Assembly: GCF_000222765.1 (NCBI RefSeq)
Contig: NZ_AFUE01000006.1
Span: forward strand, 186,001 to 250,000
DNA: 64,000 nucleotides
Reading direction: 5' to 3'
Source: Streptococcus cristatus ATCC 51100
GTDB lineage: Bacteria; Bacillota; Bacilli; Lactobacillales; Streptococcaceae
Shown: positions 1-9,980 of the stretch, in pieces
Position numbering within the stretch: the first letter of the stretch is position 1
Layout: the number at the start of each line of letters is the position of its first letter
Program-made: the position numbers and the translations under genes
Notes under the pieces: model-generated
The model's database searches: none
What the model was told of the DNA's origin: nothing
What the model saw: only the letters and a program-made list of their open reading frames with translations

Positions 1-927
1 GAGCTCTCAAACTTAGAATTAGTAGTCGAAGAACCAAGTCCCACTTATCTAGCCTTTGACCAAGCTGATCATCTGTACACCGTTGGTGCCAAAGACGGAC
101 AAGGGGGGATTGCAGCCTATGACCAAAAGAGACAGCTTCTCAATCATGTGGTTGAAGAGGGCGCACCGCTTTGCTATGTTGCTGTAGATAACGAAAGAGG
201 ACTTGTCTACGGAGCTAACTACCACAAGGGGCAAGTGCTGGTCTACAAGCAGCAAGAAGATGGCAGTCTAAAACTGGCTGATTCAGATACTCATGTCGGG
301 CAAGGACCTCACGCCAATCAAGCCTCTGCCCATGTCCACTATGCTGACTTGACTCCCGATCAATATCTGATTACTTGTGACCTCGGAACAGATCAAGTCA
401 CTACCTACGATGTGACGGAAGACGGACAACTGAACAAATTGGCCACCTACACATGTGCTGCTGGAGCCGGGGCACGCCACATTTTCTTTCATAACCACTA
501 TAAGATTGCTTACCTTATCTGCGAACTAAATTCTACCATCGAAGTATTGATTTATGATGGCGTTGGTCAGTTTGAACACCTGCAAACCATCTCAACTCTC
601 CCAGCAGGATTTGAAGATTTTAACGGCACTGCAGCCATCCGCATCTCTGATGACGGAAAATTCCTCTATGGCTCTAACCGCGGCCATGACTCAATAGCTG
701 TTTATCAAATTCTAGCTGATGGAAGTTTACAGCTCGTTGAAATCACGCCAACAAAGGGCAAAAATCCACGCGATTTCAATATTACACCTGACCAAAACTA
801 CCTCATCGCTGTCCACCAAGACTCGGACAATGCAACTGTCTTCAAACGCGATCCTGAAACAGGTCGATTAACAGAAATCTCTCATGATTTCTATGTGCCA
901 GAAGCTGTCTGCGTGACCTTCCGATGA
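1..927 (+). CDS. pgl: 6-phosphogluconolactonase (YbhE-type beta-propeller lactonase), 5' truncated
   Basis: The frame is open from base 1, so the gene enters from the left edge and an ATG at 148 is internal; 308 residues are visible of a family usually near 340. Repeated beta-propeller blades are seen, each with patterns such as YGANYHKGQV, GQGPHANQASAHVH, YLITCDLGTDQV, GARHIFFH and FLYGSNRGHDSIAVY, typical of the YbhE lactonase family (6-phosphogluconolactone hydrolysis or a related sugar lactone). The conserved GPHxNxxxxHVH-type stretch at 300-345 and the RGHDS motif near 680 are the family signature. No partner genes of the pentose phosphate pathway are visible here. Family is clear; the precise substrate is inferred. 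Confidence 0.85.
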   Translation, partial: ELSNLELVVEEPSPTYLAFDQADHLYTVGAKDGQGGIAAYDQKRQLLNHVVEEGAPLCYVAVDNERGLVYGANYHKGQVLVYKQQEDGSLKLADSDTHVGQGPHANQASAHVHYADLTPDQYLITCDLGTDQVTTYDVTEDGQLNKLATYTCAAGAGARHIFFHNHYKIAYLICELNSTIEVLIYDGVGQFEHLQTISTLPAGFEDFNGTAAIRISDDGKFLYGSNRGHDSIAVYQILADGSLQLVEITPTKGKNPRDFNITPDQNYLIAVHQDSDNATVFKRDPETGRLTEISHDFYVPEAVCVTFR

Positions 928-1000
928 GCAAATAGCTTGCTTTAAACCTATATATTTGATCAAATAGTATCAAAAGAAAATTATCAAAGGAGCATTTAAG

Positions 1001-1186
1001 ATGAATCCAGTAGAATTGTTTAACCAAGTAAAAGAATTGATCGAAAAGAAAGATTTTGATGCAGCTAAGAAGTTTGTCGAAGACCACAAGGATGAGCTGG
1101 GCGAATACTTAGATAAGGCAAAAGATTTAGTGGCAAATTCAAAAGGGCTCAACGACGTCATCAACAAAGTTAAGTCTATTTTCTAA
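1001..1186 (+). CDS. Small charged helical protein, 61 aa, function unknown
   Basis: A 61-residue protein preceded by a good ribosome binding site (AAAGGAG about 10 bases before the ATG) and followed by an intrinsic terminator, so it looks like a real gene with its own transcript end. It is almost entirely predicted helix, rich in Lys, Asp and Glu (for example QVKELIEKKDFDAAKKF and DKAKDLVANSKGL), with hydrophobic residues at heptad-like spacing and no signal peptide or membrane segment. This looks like a short amphipathic helical-bundle protein; I do not recognise the family and assign no function. Confidence 0.7.
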   Translation: MNPVELFNQVKELIEKKDFDAAKKFVEDHKDELGEYLDKAKDLVANSKGLNDVINKVKSIF

Positions 1187-1202
1187 AATATTATTTAAAA
1201 AA

Positions 1203-1232
1203 CTGTTGGATAAAATTCCAACAGCTTTTTTA
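1203..1232 (+). terminator. Intrinsic terminator of the 61-aa gene
   Basis: Stem CTGTTGG (1203-1209) pairs with CCAACAG (1218-1224) around an 8-base loop, followed by CTTTTTTATTT. It begins 16 bases after the stop codon. Confidence 0.85.
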
Positions 1233-1244
1233 TTTGATTAGGCC

Positions 1245-1829
1245 TTATCTAGTCCATTTCCTATTCATAAAATCATATAATTCTTCCAGTCGTTCCCTTG
1301 TCAAGGGTTGAGCAAGAAAAATATCTTTATTGACATCTTTATTCTTATTAAAATCATGTAAAGCAACCTTTTTATAAACTATCTTATTGGCAAGAGGGAG
1401 TTGACCATTTACATAGGTCGTGATTTCTATATCGCTTTCACTAAAAAATGCTCCATAGTAATCTTCCCGAACCACTACTGTCTGCCCTTTTTCCTCAAGA
1501 TAGGCATAATGGTTCACCGGAACATAAACAGTAAAAAATATCCCAAGAATAGGAGAAAATGCCACTAACAAGGCTCCTAGAGCAAGAGCAGGATAAAGAA
1601 CCCACCTATATCTTTTGACCAATAAATAGAAAACAAGAAATAAAAAGGGAAAAGCAAACCATGGGCTGAACTGAGGATACCAGAATATACTGGTGATTGT
1701 AAGAAATAAAAGAACTGCCAAAAGCGCCAGAGAGCTTGATTTGCGTTTATAAGCCAAAAAGAGGCCTATAAATAAAACAGTAAGAGCTAGCCACTCTCTG
1801 CTTAGGATATACAAAATGAAATAAAACAT
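1245..1829 (-). CDS. Integral membrane protein, 194 aa, function unknown
   Basis: The N-terminal 90 residues are hydrophobic, with about four membrane segments (FYFILYIL, WLALTVLFIGLFLAY, LALLAVLLFLTITSIFW, FAFPFLFLVFYLLV and a further LVAFSPILGIFFTVY). A soluble C-terminal domain of about 90 residues follows (YLEEKGQTVVVREDYYG onward), probably outside the cell by the positive-inside rule (KRKSSS and KRYRW in the loops). The start is supported by GGGGAG 10 bases upstream. It lies downstream of eno on the same strand but beyond the eno terminator region, so it may have its own promoter. No family recognised. Confidence 0.7.
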   Translation of the reverse strand: MFYFILYILSREWLALTVLFIGLFLAYKRKSSSLALLAVLLFLTITSIFWYPQFSPWFAFPFLFLVFYLLVKRYRWVLYPALALGALLVAFSPILGIFFTVYVPVNHYAYLEEKGQTVVVREDYYGAFFSESDIEITTYVNGQLPLANKIVYKKVALHDFNKNKDVNKDIFLAQPLTRERLEELYDFMNRKWTR

Positions 1830-1849
1830 CCCAAAAGTCTCCCCTTATT

Positions 1850-1884
1850 TATTAAAAATCCCTTGAGTTGACCTCAAGGGATTT
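1850..1884 (-). terminator. Intrinsic terminator of eno
   Basis: On the minus strand the stem AAATCCCTTGAG pairs with CTCAAGGGATTT (1856-1867 with its partner at 1873-1883), followed by TTTTTAAT. It lies just after the eno stop codon. Confidence 0.85.
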
Positions 1885-1905
1885 GCTTCATTCCATTAGA
1901 AGGAA

Positions 1906-3228
<1,323 letters not shown>

Positions 3229-3248
3229 TTAAAATTATTTACTAGTCT

Positions 3249-3277
3249 ATGATACCTCAAAAGCGCTTTTTTTTCAA
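3249..3277 (-). promoter_or_regulatory. eno promoter with a cre-like palindrome in the spacer
   Basis: On the minus strand TTGAAA (3272-3277) is followed after exactly 17 bases by TATCAT (3249-3254). The spacer holds AAAAGCGCTTTT, a symmetric core resembling the CcpA catabolite-response element. A CcpA dimer bound here would sit between -35 and -10, so repression is the simplest expectation; that is inference. Confidence 0.6.
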
Positions 3278-3379
3278 GGAAAAACAGCAGCTTTGCTTGA
3301 AAAATCACAATTTTTGAAATGCAATCGGTTACATCCTATCATTTTCTTAACAGTTTGAAAATCAGAAATCCTTTATTTA

Positions 3380-3394
3380 TGATATACTAGAAAT
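3380..3394 (+). promoter_or_regulatory. Extended -10 promoter, leaderless geometry
   Basis: TGA-TATACT (3380-3388) is followed by six bases and then the ATG at 3395, so the expected transcription start is the A of the start codon. No Shine-Dalgarno sequence precedes the ATG. Confidence 0.6.
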
Positions 3395-3853
3395 ATGACA
3401 GATCTTAATAATATTATCATGGAAAAATCTCAGGGAAATGCTAAGCTCAATCCTGATGAACAGCGCAAATTTTTGGAAACTTTTGAAGAGCGGGTGATTG
3501 CTTACTGCTCTATTTCGGATGCCAATTCCTCGCTTCTAAAGAAGCATTTTAAAGAAATAGTCGAATACATCACTGAAAGCTACCATCCCGTCACAGTCAA
3601 AATATCGCCTGAAGTCATATCCAGCCAGCAGGTTTTCTACCTAAAAACCGCCAAAGATTTAGGCTGCGAGGCCACCATCGTCTCTGCTTTTTGCCAATCC
3701 TCTCCTTTCGGTTTGGTGATTCATAGCGATCATCCTGTGACCATAGAAGAAAAGGACTTGAGCAAGCAATTTGCTGACGTCCTCCACCAATCAGAGAATA
3801 AACCATCTATCCGCAAGAAAACCTCCCTTTGGAAAAAAATGTTTCATAAATGA
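3395..3853 (+). CDS. YueI family protein (DUF1694)
   Basis: 152 residues matching the YueI/DUF1694 family of Firmicutes: an N-terminal helix rich in Asn and Asp (NNIIMEKSQGNAKLNPDEQR), a central Rossmann-like alternation of strands and helices, and a basic C-terminal tail (IRKKTSLWKKMFHK). It is cytoplasmic, and the family has no settled function. The ATG is placed as though leaderless: an extended -10 ends seven positions before it and no ribosome binding site is present. It overlaps the next gene by ATGA, which indicates translational coupling and one operon. Confidence 0.8.
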   Translation: MTDLNNIIMEKSQGNAKLNPDEQRKFLETFEERVIAYCSISDANSSLLKKHFKEIVEYITESYHPVTVKISPEVISSQQVFYLKTAKDLGCEATIVSAFCQSSPFGLVIHSDHPVTIEEKDLSKQFADVLHQSENKPSIRKKTSLWKKMFHK

Positions 3854-4200
3854 CAAATTTAGAGAAATTATTTATCTTTTTCGAGGCAGAAAATCAGCGC
3901 GACTGGGACATTTATCAAACTTTTTTAGACGAGCATATCGTCTGGGAGCTACATGGAGAATCCTCAGAAATCATTCAGGGAAAAGAAGCCTATCTCCACA
4001 GGATACAGGAAGCCTATCAGAACAGTTCCGCACAGTTTTGTTGCCAATACTATCACTGCAATTCCGAGCAAAGTCGGATTCTAACAATTTTGGTCAATGA
4101 CCATGGGGAACTTTCCTGCGATCTATTTGAATTTGCAAACGGCTTAATTGTCAAAGAAATCGAATATTTACTGAAAAAGAGGCTGGGACAAAAGTCCTAG
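3850..4200 (+). CDS. NTF2/SnoaL-like small protein
   Basis: 116 residues with the alpha+beta layout of the NTF2/SnoaL cone fold: N-terminal helix (NLEKLFIFFEAENQRDWD), a strand with VWELHGES, then IIQGKEAYLHRI (typical of ketosteroid-isomerase-like proteins), and C-terminal strands. The start overlaps the YueI stop by four bases, so the two are co-expressed. The last residues (KKRLGQKS) and the TAG stop are encoded by the 175-bp intergenic repeat, so the native C-terminus may have been altered by insertion of that repeat. Substrate and role unknown. Confidence 0.7.
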   Translation: MTNLEKLFIFFEAENQRDWDIYQTFLDEHIVWELHGESSEIIQGKEAYLHRIQEAYQNSSAQFCCQYYHCNSEQSRILTILVNDHGELSCDLFEFANGLIVKEIEYLLKKRLGQKS

Positions 4201-4353
4201 CCTCTCAATTGTCTTTAGATTGTCGAGCAAGACGCAGTGGTTGAGCGGGCTCTACTACGCTGATTTCATCAGCTTTTACAGCCCTGCTCAACTGTGCGGA
4301 GGTGGGACGACGAAATCGAATTCTAACCAATTACCGATTTCTGTCCCACTCTC
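4179..4353 (+). repeat. 175-bp palindromic intergenic repeat, copy A
   Basis: One of three copies (others at 41829-42000 and 54346-54520; this one is inverted relative to them). It folds into three hairpins: GAGGCTGGGAC/GTCCTAGCCTC at one end, a central arm (GTTGAGC.../...GCTCAAC) carrying GCTGATTTCATCAGC, and GTGGGACgaCGAAATCG/CGATTTCTGTCCCAC at the other. Each outer hairpin is followed outward by a T-run, so it should terminate transcription from both sides. It supplies the stop codons of both convergent neighbours (4200 on plus, 4331 on minus). Confidence 0.85.
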
Positions 4354-5464
4354 TTTTTTTGATGGCTAATAGGTTGCCAATATTGCAAGCTGTACGAACC
4401 AGATTTTCCCTCGCTTGAGCTAAGGTTACGTCCAAATCTGCCACTTGCGAGATAATGGGAAAAGCTGCATGGATATTCTCCCTAGGAAATGGAGGCAAGT
4501 CATCAGCTAAACTGCCACAGATCGCAAGAACGGGAATCTCTTTTGGCGTCCTCCTTGCTACTCCGACTGGAGCCTTTCCTGCCAAAGACTGCTTATCCAT
4601 GCGCCCCTCACCAACAACAACCAAGTCCGCTTCTTTAACCCTGCGGTCAAAATCCAGCAAATCCAGACAGGTATCAATTCCTGACACGACTTTCCCCTTG
4701 GCAAATGTGACCAGCCCTGCTGCCATGCCTCCTCCTGCACCAGCACCAGCTTGGGTGAAAATCTGCGGATTGGCCAGTTCATAGAACTTCCTCATTTCCT
4801 GATCGACAGATGAAAGAAGCCATTCAGACAGGCCTTTCTGTCGTCCAAAGACCTGAGTTGCTCCCTGCTGCCCACATAAAGGATTGGAAACATCTGTCAA
4901 AATTTCGATGTCAATATCATCCAAGCAAGTTGGAACACGTTCCCCAGAAATTCGGGCAACTCTCCCTAGAGAAGAGCCGACAGGCCGCAGTCGATGATTT
5001 TTTTCATCAAAAAATTCATAGCCCAGACCGGCTGCCATACCGATTCCCCCATCATTCGTTGCCGAGCCTCCAACACCGACTAAAATCTTTTTGACTCCAT
5101 CTTCTGCCAAATGAAGAATCAGCTCTCCCAGGCCTCTGGTTTCCAAGCCTAAGGGATTGCGTTTTTCCTTAGGAATTAAAGCCAGTCCCACTAAATCTGC
5201 CATTTCAAAAAGAGCTAGCTGGTCTTGTCTTGCATATTTCATTTCGACTGGCTGGCCGAAAGGTCCGGTCACCCAATGGCGAAACTCTTTTAGCTTCATA
5301 GCCGAAATCAAGGCAGCCACAGTCCCCTCGCCGCCATCTCCAATAGGCAGCAAGTCAAAAGTCGCCTCTGGCAAGGCTTGGGAAAAGCCTTCTTTCAAGG
5401 CTTCTGCTACCTGAACAGAAGACAAACTTTCCTTAAAAGAATCTGGTGCTAACAAGATATGCAT
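4331..5464 (-). CDS. glxK: Glycerate kinase, GlxK/GarK family
   Basis: 377 residues, normal for the type-1 glycerate kinase family, which phosphorylates D-glycerate to phosphoglycerate and so feeds lower glycolysis. Motifs seen: the N-terminal LLAPDSFKESLSS, PIGDGGEGTV near residue 40, VGVGGSATNDGG near 129, SNPLCGQQGA near 197, GAGAGGGMAAGL near 242, and EGRMDKQS near 285. The ATG follows AGGAGGT. It lies 14 bases downstream of serB on the same strand, so the pair is probably an operon linking serine and glycerate metabolism. Its last residues (KKREWDRNR) and stop lie in the 175-bp repeat, suggesting the C-terminal tail was replaced when the repeat arrived. Confidence 0.92.
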   Translation of the reverse strand: MHILLAPDSFKESLSSVQVAEALKEGFSQALPEATFDLLPIGDGGEGTVAALISAMKLKEFRHWVTGPFGQPVEMKYARQDQLALFEMADLVGLALIPKEKRNPLGLETRGLGELILHLAEDGVKKILVGVGGSATNDGGIGMAAGLGYEFFDEKNHRLRPVGSSLGRVARISGERVPTCLDDIDIEILTDVSNPLCGQQGATQVFGRQKGLSEWLLSSVDQEMRKFYELANPQIFTQAGAGAGGGMAAGLVTFAKGKVVSGIDTCLDLLDFDRRVKEADLVVVGEGRMDKQSLAGKAPVGVARRTPKEIPVLAICGSLADDLPPFPRENIHAAFPIISQVADLDVTLAQARENLVRTACNIGNLLAIKKREWDRNR

Positions 5465-5478
5465 CGTACCTCCTATTT

Positions 5479-6120
5479 TTACTTCCCATCTAAAATATCC
5501 ATTACCTGATAGAGGTCATAAACATTGATTTGATAGGGCGCTTGCTCTCTTACAATTGGCTTAGCATTAAAAGCAATTCCAATGCCTGCTGTTTGAATCA
5601 TAGGCAAATCATTGGCGCCATCCCCCATTGCAATGGTTTGATTTAATTCCAAATTATTTTCTTGAGCCCATGCTTTCAGCATCTGAACTTTAGTATCTTT
5701 ACTAACAATATCTCCCAAAACATGACCTGTAAGCAAGCCATTCTTGATTTCTAAGCGATTGGCCTTTACATAGTCAATTCCTAGCTCCTCAGCCAGTCTA
5801 TCCACTGTTTCATGAAAACCACCTGACACCAAGCCAACCTTGTAGCCGCGGGCATGCAGCTCATCTACTAATTTTTTAGTACCAGGTGTGAAATGAATCT
5901 TGTCAGCTATCCGCGAAAAGATAGTTTCTGGAAGCCCCGCTAAAAGTGAAACCCTTTCCCGTAAGGCGGCCTCGAAATCCAATTCCCCTCGCATAGCTCG
6001 CTCGGTGATAGCAGCCACTTGCTGCCCAACTCCAGCTTCCTCGCCTAGCAAATCAATACCCTCTTCCATAATAAGAGTGCTATCTACATCCATAACCAAT
6101 AAACCTTTGACCTGACTCAT
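5479..6120 (-). CDS. serB: Phosphoserine phosphatase
   Basis: 213 residues with the full SerB-type HAD motifs: DVDSTLI (residue 11; nucleophile and acid/base Asp), the helical cap with GIDLLGEEAG, SGGFHETVD (motif II Ser), a Lys before SKDTKVQML, and GDGANDLPMI (motif III Asp). It performs the last step of serine synthesis, phosphoserine to serine. The ATG has GAGGTGA upstream. It is first in the serB-glxK pair. Confidence 0.95.
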   Translation of the reverse strand: MSQVKGLLVMDVDSTLIMEEGIDLLGEEAGVGQQVAAITERAMRGELDFEAALRERVSLLAGLPETIFSRIADKIHFTPGTKKLVDELHARGYKVGLVSGGFHETVDRLAEELGIDYVKANRLEIKNGLLTGHVLGDIVSKDTKVQMLKAWAQENNLELNQTIAMGDGANDLPMIQTAGIGIAFNAKPIVREQAPYQINVYDLYQVMDILDGK

Positions 6121-6192
6121 CTGTTCACCTCATATTTTCTGTGATTTGTTGTATTATACAGGATTTTTAAGTGCAAAACAAGCTAGATTGCA

Positions 6193-6218
6193 AAGAAAAA
6201 AGTTCCCGAAGGAACTTT
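6193..6218 (-). terminator. Intrinsic terminator of ezrA
   Basis: On the minus strand AAAGTTCC (6211-6218) pairs with GGAACTTT (6199-6206) across a TTCG tetraloop and is followed by TTTTTC. It begins at the stop codon. Confidence 0.85.
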
Positions 6219-6219
6219 C

Positions 6220-7944
6220 TTAGAAGCGAATATTTTCGCGTGTTTTTTCATATGAGTTGATGAAACGAGCTGAAACTCCAGGCTCAACAACATCCAAGGC
6301 TTTTGAAATAATTTCCAAAGATTTTGCGTAATCAAATTCAACTTCAAAGGCATGAAGGGATTCATTAAAGGCTGCCTGCACATTATCATCGAAGGAACGA
6401 TAACGGTTAGAGTATTGTAGCAACTGCTCTGTTAAGGTAGAATTTCGAACGATTCGATATGTCTCTTCTTCCAATTCATTCATTGTATTTGCCAGAATCT
6501 CTAACCAGCGGTTAACAGATTCGATATTCACACGAGTTGCCTCCAACTCTCTTGCCAGCTCCTCAATATAGTCGCTTGCTCCAAAGAAAATTGTTAAGAA
6601 GGACTCTGGAATACCTGGTAAATTACGTTTTTCCATAAATCGCTTAATCGTATGCAATTTATTGGCGTAAATCGTAACTTTTTGACGGGCATTGACATCG
6701 TCTTTTTCGATCTTTTCTAGCTGCTCACCAAGTTCAATCTGTTCATCTTCGATTTCTTTCAATCGGTCTTGAATAGCTTCCAACTCTTCTCTAACCAATG
6801 AGAAAGGTTTCTTCATTTCAGCTGTATCTTCAAGTGAAGAGTGAACGACTGCTTCTTGAGCAGATAATTCAGATTTCAAATCCTTGATATGATTAATTTC
6901 AGGTTCTGGTAGCAAGAAGGAATGTGATAAACGTTCCATTTCACTTTGAAGATGTTGGTTATTCTCTTTAGTGTGTTCTAGATAGTCAGGAAGGTAGTTC
7001 ACCAACTTCTCAACGACTTTATGAGCTTCAATTTCTCGAGTAAAGATGGCATACAGGGCATCGATTTCCTCTTGAATTTGTTCATTCTCATACAAGGCAT
7101 TATCCAACTCCAAAGCCGCAAGATTTTCTTCATTTCGTTTCAAACTAGCACGAAGTTGTTGGAAACGCGCCTCTAAGTCAGTCTCAATAAAATGATAATT
7201 GGTTTCCAATAATTTACGGTAACCAGATTCCAAATCTTCTAATTGATCTGGTAATTTCTCAGTCAAGTCTTCTACAATTGCTGGAACTTTTTCGACGATC
7301 TGTGTCAGTGCCAGGATGCGATCTTCTGTTTTGTCTAAGATCTCTGCCGCTTCCACAGGATCCCCTGAAGAATTGAGAGTAACAAATTGAGAGAAATCAG
7401 ACTCAATATTTTCCATTTGCTTCTGAATTTCTGCAAGAGCTCGTCCATAAGCATCAGGATTGCTAGCCACAGTATGCTGCAAATTTTCAAATAGATCTAG
7501 GGCGTGTAAAACTCGTCCGCTATTTTTAGATTCTTGTTTTTTCAGATCTTCTAAAGCTTGACGAATCGCATGAATATCCTCACTGATTAAATCAATTTGA
7601 CTTTCAATGTTTTCAATCGCATGCTTGGCTTTGAGGAAACGGAAAGAATTATTGTAGCCCTCTGCCTCAAAGAGATTGTTCTCAATATCAGCAAATGAAT
7701 TTAAAGAGAGATCTACCCATTTTTGATTCCATTCACGGAAAGTCACTTGACTTTGCCCAATCAAATGTAAATTTTTAACTTCTTCCACTTCATCATTCAC
7801 GGGAAGATTGTAAAGCTCCTCTTTTTTCTCCTCCAAACTTCGAAGCTTCGCTTCATTTCGTTTTCTCATATAGATAGCAGTAAAATAGCCTAAAATTAAT
7901 AGTGCTGCTACTACAATAATGAGAATAATCAGTCCATTAGACAT
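6220..7944 (-). CDS. ezrA: Septation ring formation regulator EzrA
   Basis: 574 residues. A single N-terminal membrane segment (LIILIIVVAALLILGYFTAIY) with the short N-terminus outside, then basic RKRNEAKLR, then about 540 residues of spectrin-like coiled coil rich in Glu, Leu and Gln, the EzrA architecture. EzrA binds FtsZ and coordinates septal with peripheral cell-wall synthesis in streptococci. The start MSNGLII is chosen over an in-frame ATG eleven codons upstream because GAAGGAG lies nine bases before it. It follows gyrB on the same strand, with 85 bases between. Confidence 0.95.
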   Translation of the reverse strand: MSNGLIILIIVVAALLILGYFTAIYMRKRNEAKLRSLEEKKEELYNLPVNDEVEEVKNLHLIGQSQVTFREWNQKWVDLSLNSFADIENNLFEAEGYNNSFRFLKAKHAIENIESQIDLISEDIHAIRQALEDLKKQESKNSGRVLHALDLFENLQHTVASNPDAYGRALAEIQKQMENIESDFSQFVTLNSSGDPVEAAEILDKTEDRILALTQIVEKVPAIVEDLTEKLPDQLEDLESGYRKLLETNYHFIETDLEARFQQLRASLKRNEENLAALELDNALYENEQIQEEIDALYAIFTREIEAHKVVEKLVNYLPDYLEHTKENNQHLQSEMERLSHSFLLPEPEINHIKDLKSELSAQEAVVHSSLEDTAEMKKPFSLVREELEAIQDRLKEIEDEQIELGEQLEKIEKDDVNARQKVTIYANKLHTIKRFMEKRNLPGIPESFLTIFFGASDYIEELARELEATRVNIESVNRWLEILANTMNELEEETYRIVRNSTLTEQLLQYSNRYRSFDDNVQAAFNESLHAFEVEFDYAKSLEIISKALDVVEPGVSARFINSYEKTRENIRF

Positions 7945-8029
7945 ATAAAACTCCTTCATTCTTTTACTAAAAAGCAAACATATTGATTATATCACAAATT
8001 CATTTGTAATGGTTGTTTTTTCTAACTTT

Positions 8030-9979
8030 TTAGACATCAAGTGTGCTATATACCGCATTTTTTTCGATAAAGTCACGACGAGGTTCAACACGGTCCCCCA
8101 TCAGCATGTCAAAAATCTTGTCAGCTTCCGCAGCATCATCAACAGAAACTCGCGCCATTAAACGGTGTTCTGGGTTCATGGTCGTTTCCCACAACTGATG
8201 GTCATCCATTTCTCCCAAACCTTTGTAGCGCTGAATCGTCGGCTTAGAGCGACCTTCACTATAGTGCTCGAGAGCAGCTTGCAGTTCTTCTTCTTGATTA
8301 GCACCTGGCTGGATGTATTCTTTTACCTCACTGCCGACCTTGACACCATAGATTGGTGGTTGGGCGATGTAGACATATCCTGCTTCCAGAACCGGCTTCA
8401 TGTAGCGGTAAATCAAAGTTAGGAGCAAAGTCCGAATGTGAGCTCCATCCACATCCGCATCAGTCATGATGACTAATTTATGATAGCGAGCCTTGCTGAC
8501 ATCAAAGTCAGCTCCAAAGCCCGTTCCCATAGCAGTAAAGAGACTGCGGATTTCTTCATTAGCCAGAATCTTATCCATGCTGGCTTTTTCAACGTTGAGA
8601 ATTTTACCGCGAATCGGCAAAATAGCCTGAAATTCACGGTTACGCCCAGATTTAGCTGAACCACCCGCTGAGTCTCCCTCCACGATGAAGAGTTCTGTTT
8701 CCTGTGGGTTGTTGGACGAACAATCAGCCAATTTTCCTGGTAGATTAGAGATTTCTAAACCAGACTTCTTGCGGGTTACTTCCCGAGCTCGCTTAGCAGC
8801 AATTCTAGCCTTAGAAGCCAAAATTCCCTTTTCAACGATTTTTCGAGCCACCGCAGGATTTTCTAAAAGGAAATCTGAGAAGGCTTCACTGAAGAGGCGG
8901 TTGGTAATCTTGACTACTTCACTATTGCCCAGCTTGGTCTTGGTCTGACCTTCAAACTGTGGGTTGGGATGCTTAACAGAGATAACTGCTGTCAGTCCCT
9001 CACGCACATCTTCCCCAGTCAGATTGTCCTCATTTTCTTTGAGAAGCTTGTTTTTCTTGGCATAGTCATTGATGACTCGTGTCAGGGCTGTCCGGAAGCC
9101 TTGCTCATGTGTTCCACCCTCGTGGGTGTGGATATTATTGGCAAAGCTCATGACTGTTTCATGGTAGCCGGTCGTGTACTGCATAGCGACTTCAACCGTA
9201 ATGTCGTCCATTTCGCCATCAGTGTAAATCGGCGTTTCAAAGATTACATCCTTGTTTTCATTGATGTATTGGACATAGCTGGCAATCCCACCCTCATAGT
9301 GGTAATCCTTGACCTGCTCCATTCCATCTCGCTTATCTGTGATGGAAATTCTGAGACCACGATTGAGGAAAGCTAATTCCTGCACCCGTTTATTAAGCTT
9401 CTCAAAGTCAAATTCTACTGTTTCAGTGAAAATCTCTGGATCTGGCGTAAAGTGAACGGTCGTACCTGTACGGTCAGTCTCACCAATGATTTCTAAGTCA
9501 GCAACGACTTGACCGCGACGGTATTCTTGGTAATGAATCTGACCGTTTTTATAAACGCGGACATCCAGCTGAGTGGACAGGGCATTTACAACGGAAGATC
9601 CCACACCGTGAAGACCTCCTGAAACCTTGTAGCCGCCACCGCCGAATTTTCCTCCTGCGTGAAGGACAGTAAAGACGGTTTCTACAGCCGGACGGCCTGT
9701 CTTCTCCTGAATGTCAACGGGAATGCCTCGACCATCGTCAACAACTGTAATCGAATTATCTTTTTCAATAAAGACTTGAATGTGAGTGGCAAAGCCAGCC
9801 AAGGCCTCATCAATCGAGTTGTCAACAATTTCCCATACTAAGTGGTGCAGACCTTCCTTGGAGGTCGAACCGATATACATACCAGGGCGCATTCGAACGG
9901 CTTCTAAGCCCTCCAAGACCTGAATCTGACTGGCGTCATATTCTTGCGCTTGTATGTCTTGTTGCTTTTCTTCTGTCAT
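8030..9979 (-). CDS. gyrB: DNA gyrase subunit B
   Basis: 649 residues. GHKL ATPase domain with the [18 protein letters not shown] opening, [11 protein letters not shown] (Mg/ATP Asn), DDGRGIPVD and [15 protein letters not shown]; transducer with QTKTKLGN; Toprim domain with [13 protein letters not shown] and [11 protein letters not shown]; the tail [18 protein letters not shown]. It is assigned to GyrB, not ParE, because of the [10 protein letters not shown] and [11 protein letters not shown] segments and its HAD-gyrB-ezrA context; the ParE paralogue is at 51528-53477. The quinolone-region motif [13 protein letters not shown] looks normal. The ATG is one base after the upstream HAD stop, preceded by AAAGGA, so the two are coupled. 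Confidence 0.97.
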   Translation of the reverse strand: MTEEKQQDIQAQEYDASQIQVLEGLEAVRMRPGMYIGSTSKEGLHHLVWEIVDNSIDEALAGFATHIQVFIEKDNSITVVDDGRGIPVDIQEKTGRPAVETVFTVLHAGGKFGGGGYKVSGGLHGVGSSVVNALSTQLDVRVYKNGQIHYQEYRRGQVVADLEIIGETDRTGTTVHFTPDPEIFTETVEFDFEKLNKRVQELAFLNRGLRISITDKRDGMEQVKDYHYEGGIASYVQYINENKDVIFETPIYTDGEMDDITVEVAMQYTTGYHETVMSFANNIHTHEGGTHEQGFRTALTRVINDYAKKNKLLKENEDNLTGEDVREGLTAVISVKHPNPQFEGQTKTKLGNSEVVKITNRLFSEAFSDFLLENPAVARKIVEKGILASKARIAAKRAREVTRKKSGLEISNLPGKLADCSSNNPQETELFIVEGDSAGGSAKSGRNREFQAILPIRGKILNVEKASMDKILANEEIRSLFTAMGTGFGADFDVSKARYHKLVIMTDADVDGAHIRTLLLTLIYRYMKPVLEAGYVYIAQPPIYGVKVGSEVKEYIQPGANQEEELQAALEHYSEGRSKPTIQRYKGLGEMDDHQLWETTMNPEHRLMARVSVDDAAEADKIFDMLMGDRVEPRRDFIEKNAVYSTLDV

Positions 9980-9980
9980 G

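Noticed and set aside
148-150. ATG as start for the lactonase gene
   Set aside because: Codons upstream to base 1 are open and continue the beta-propeller pattern, so the gene begins outside the window.
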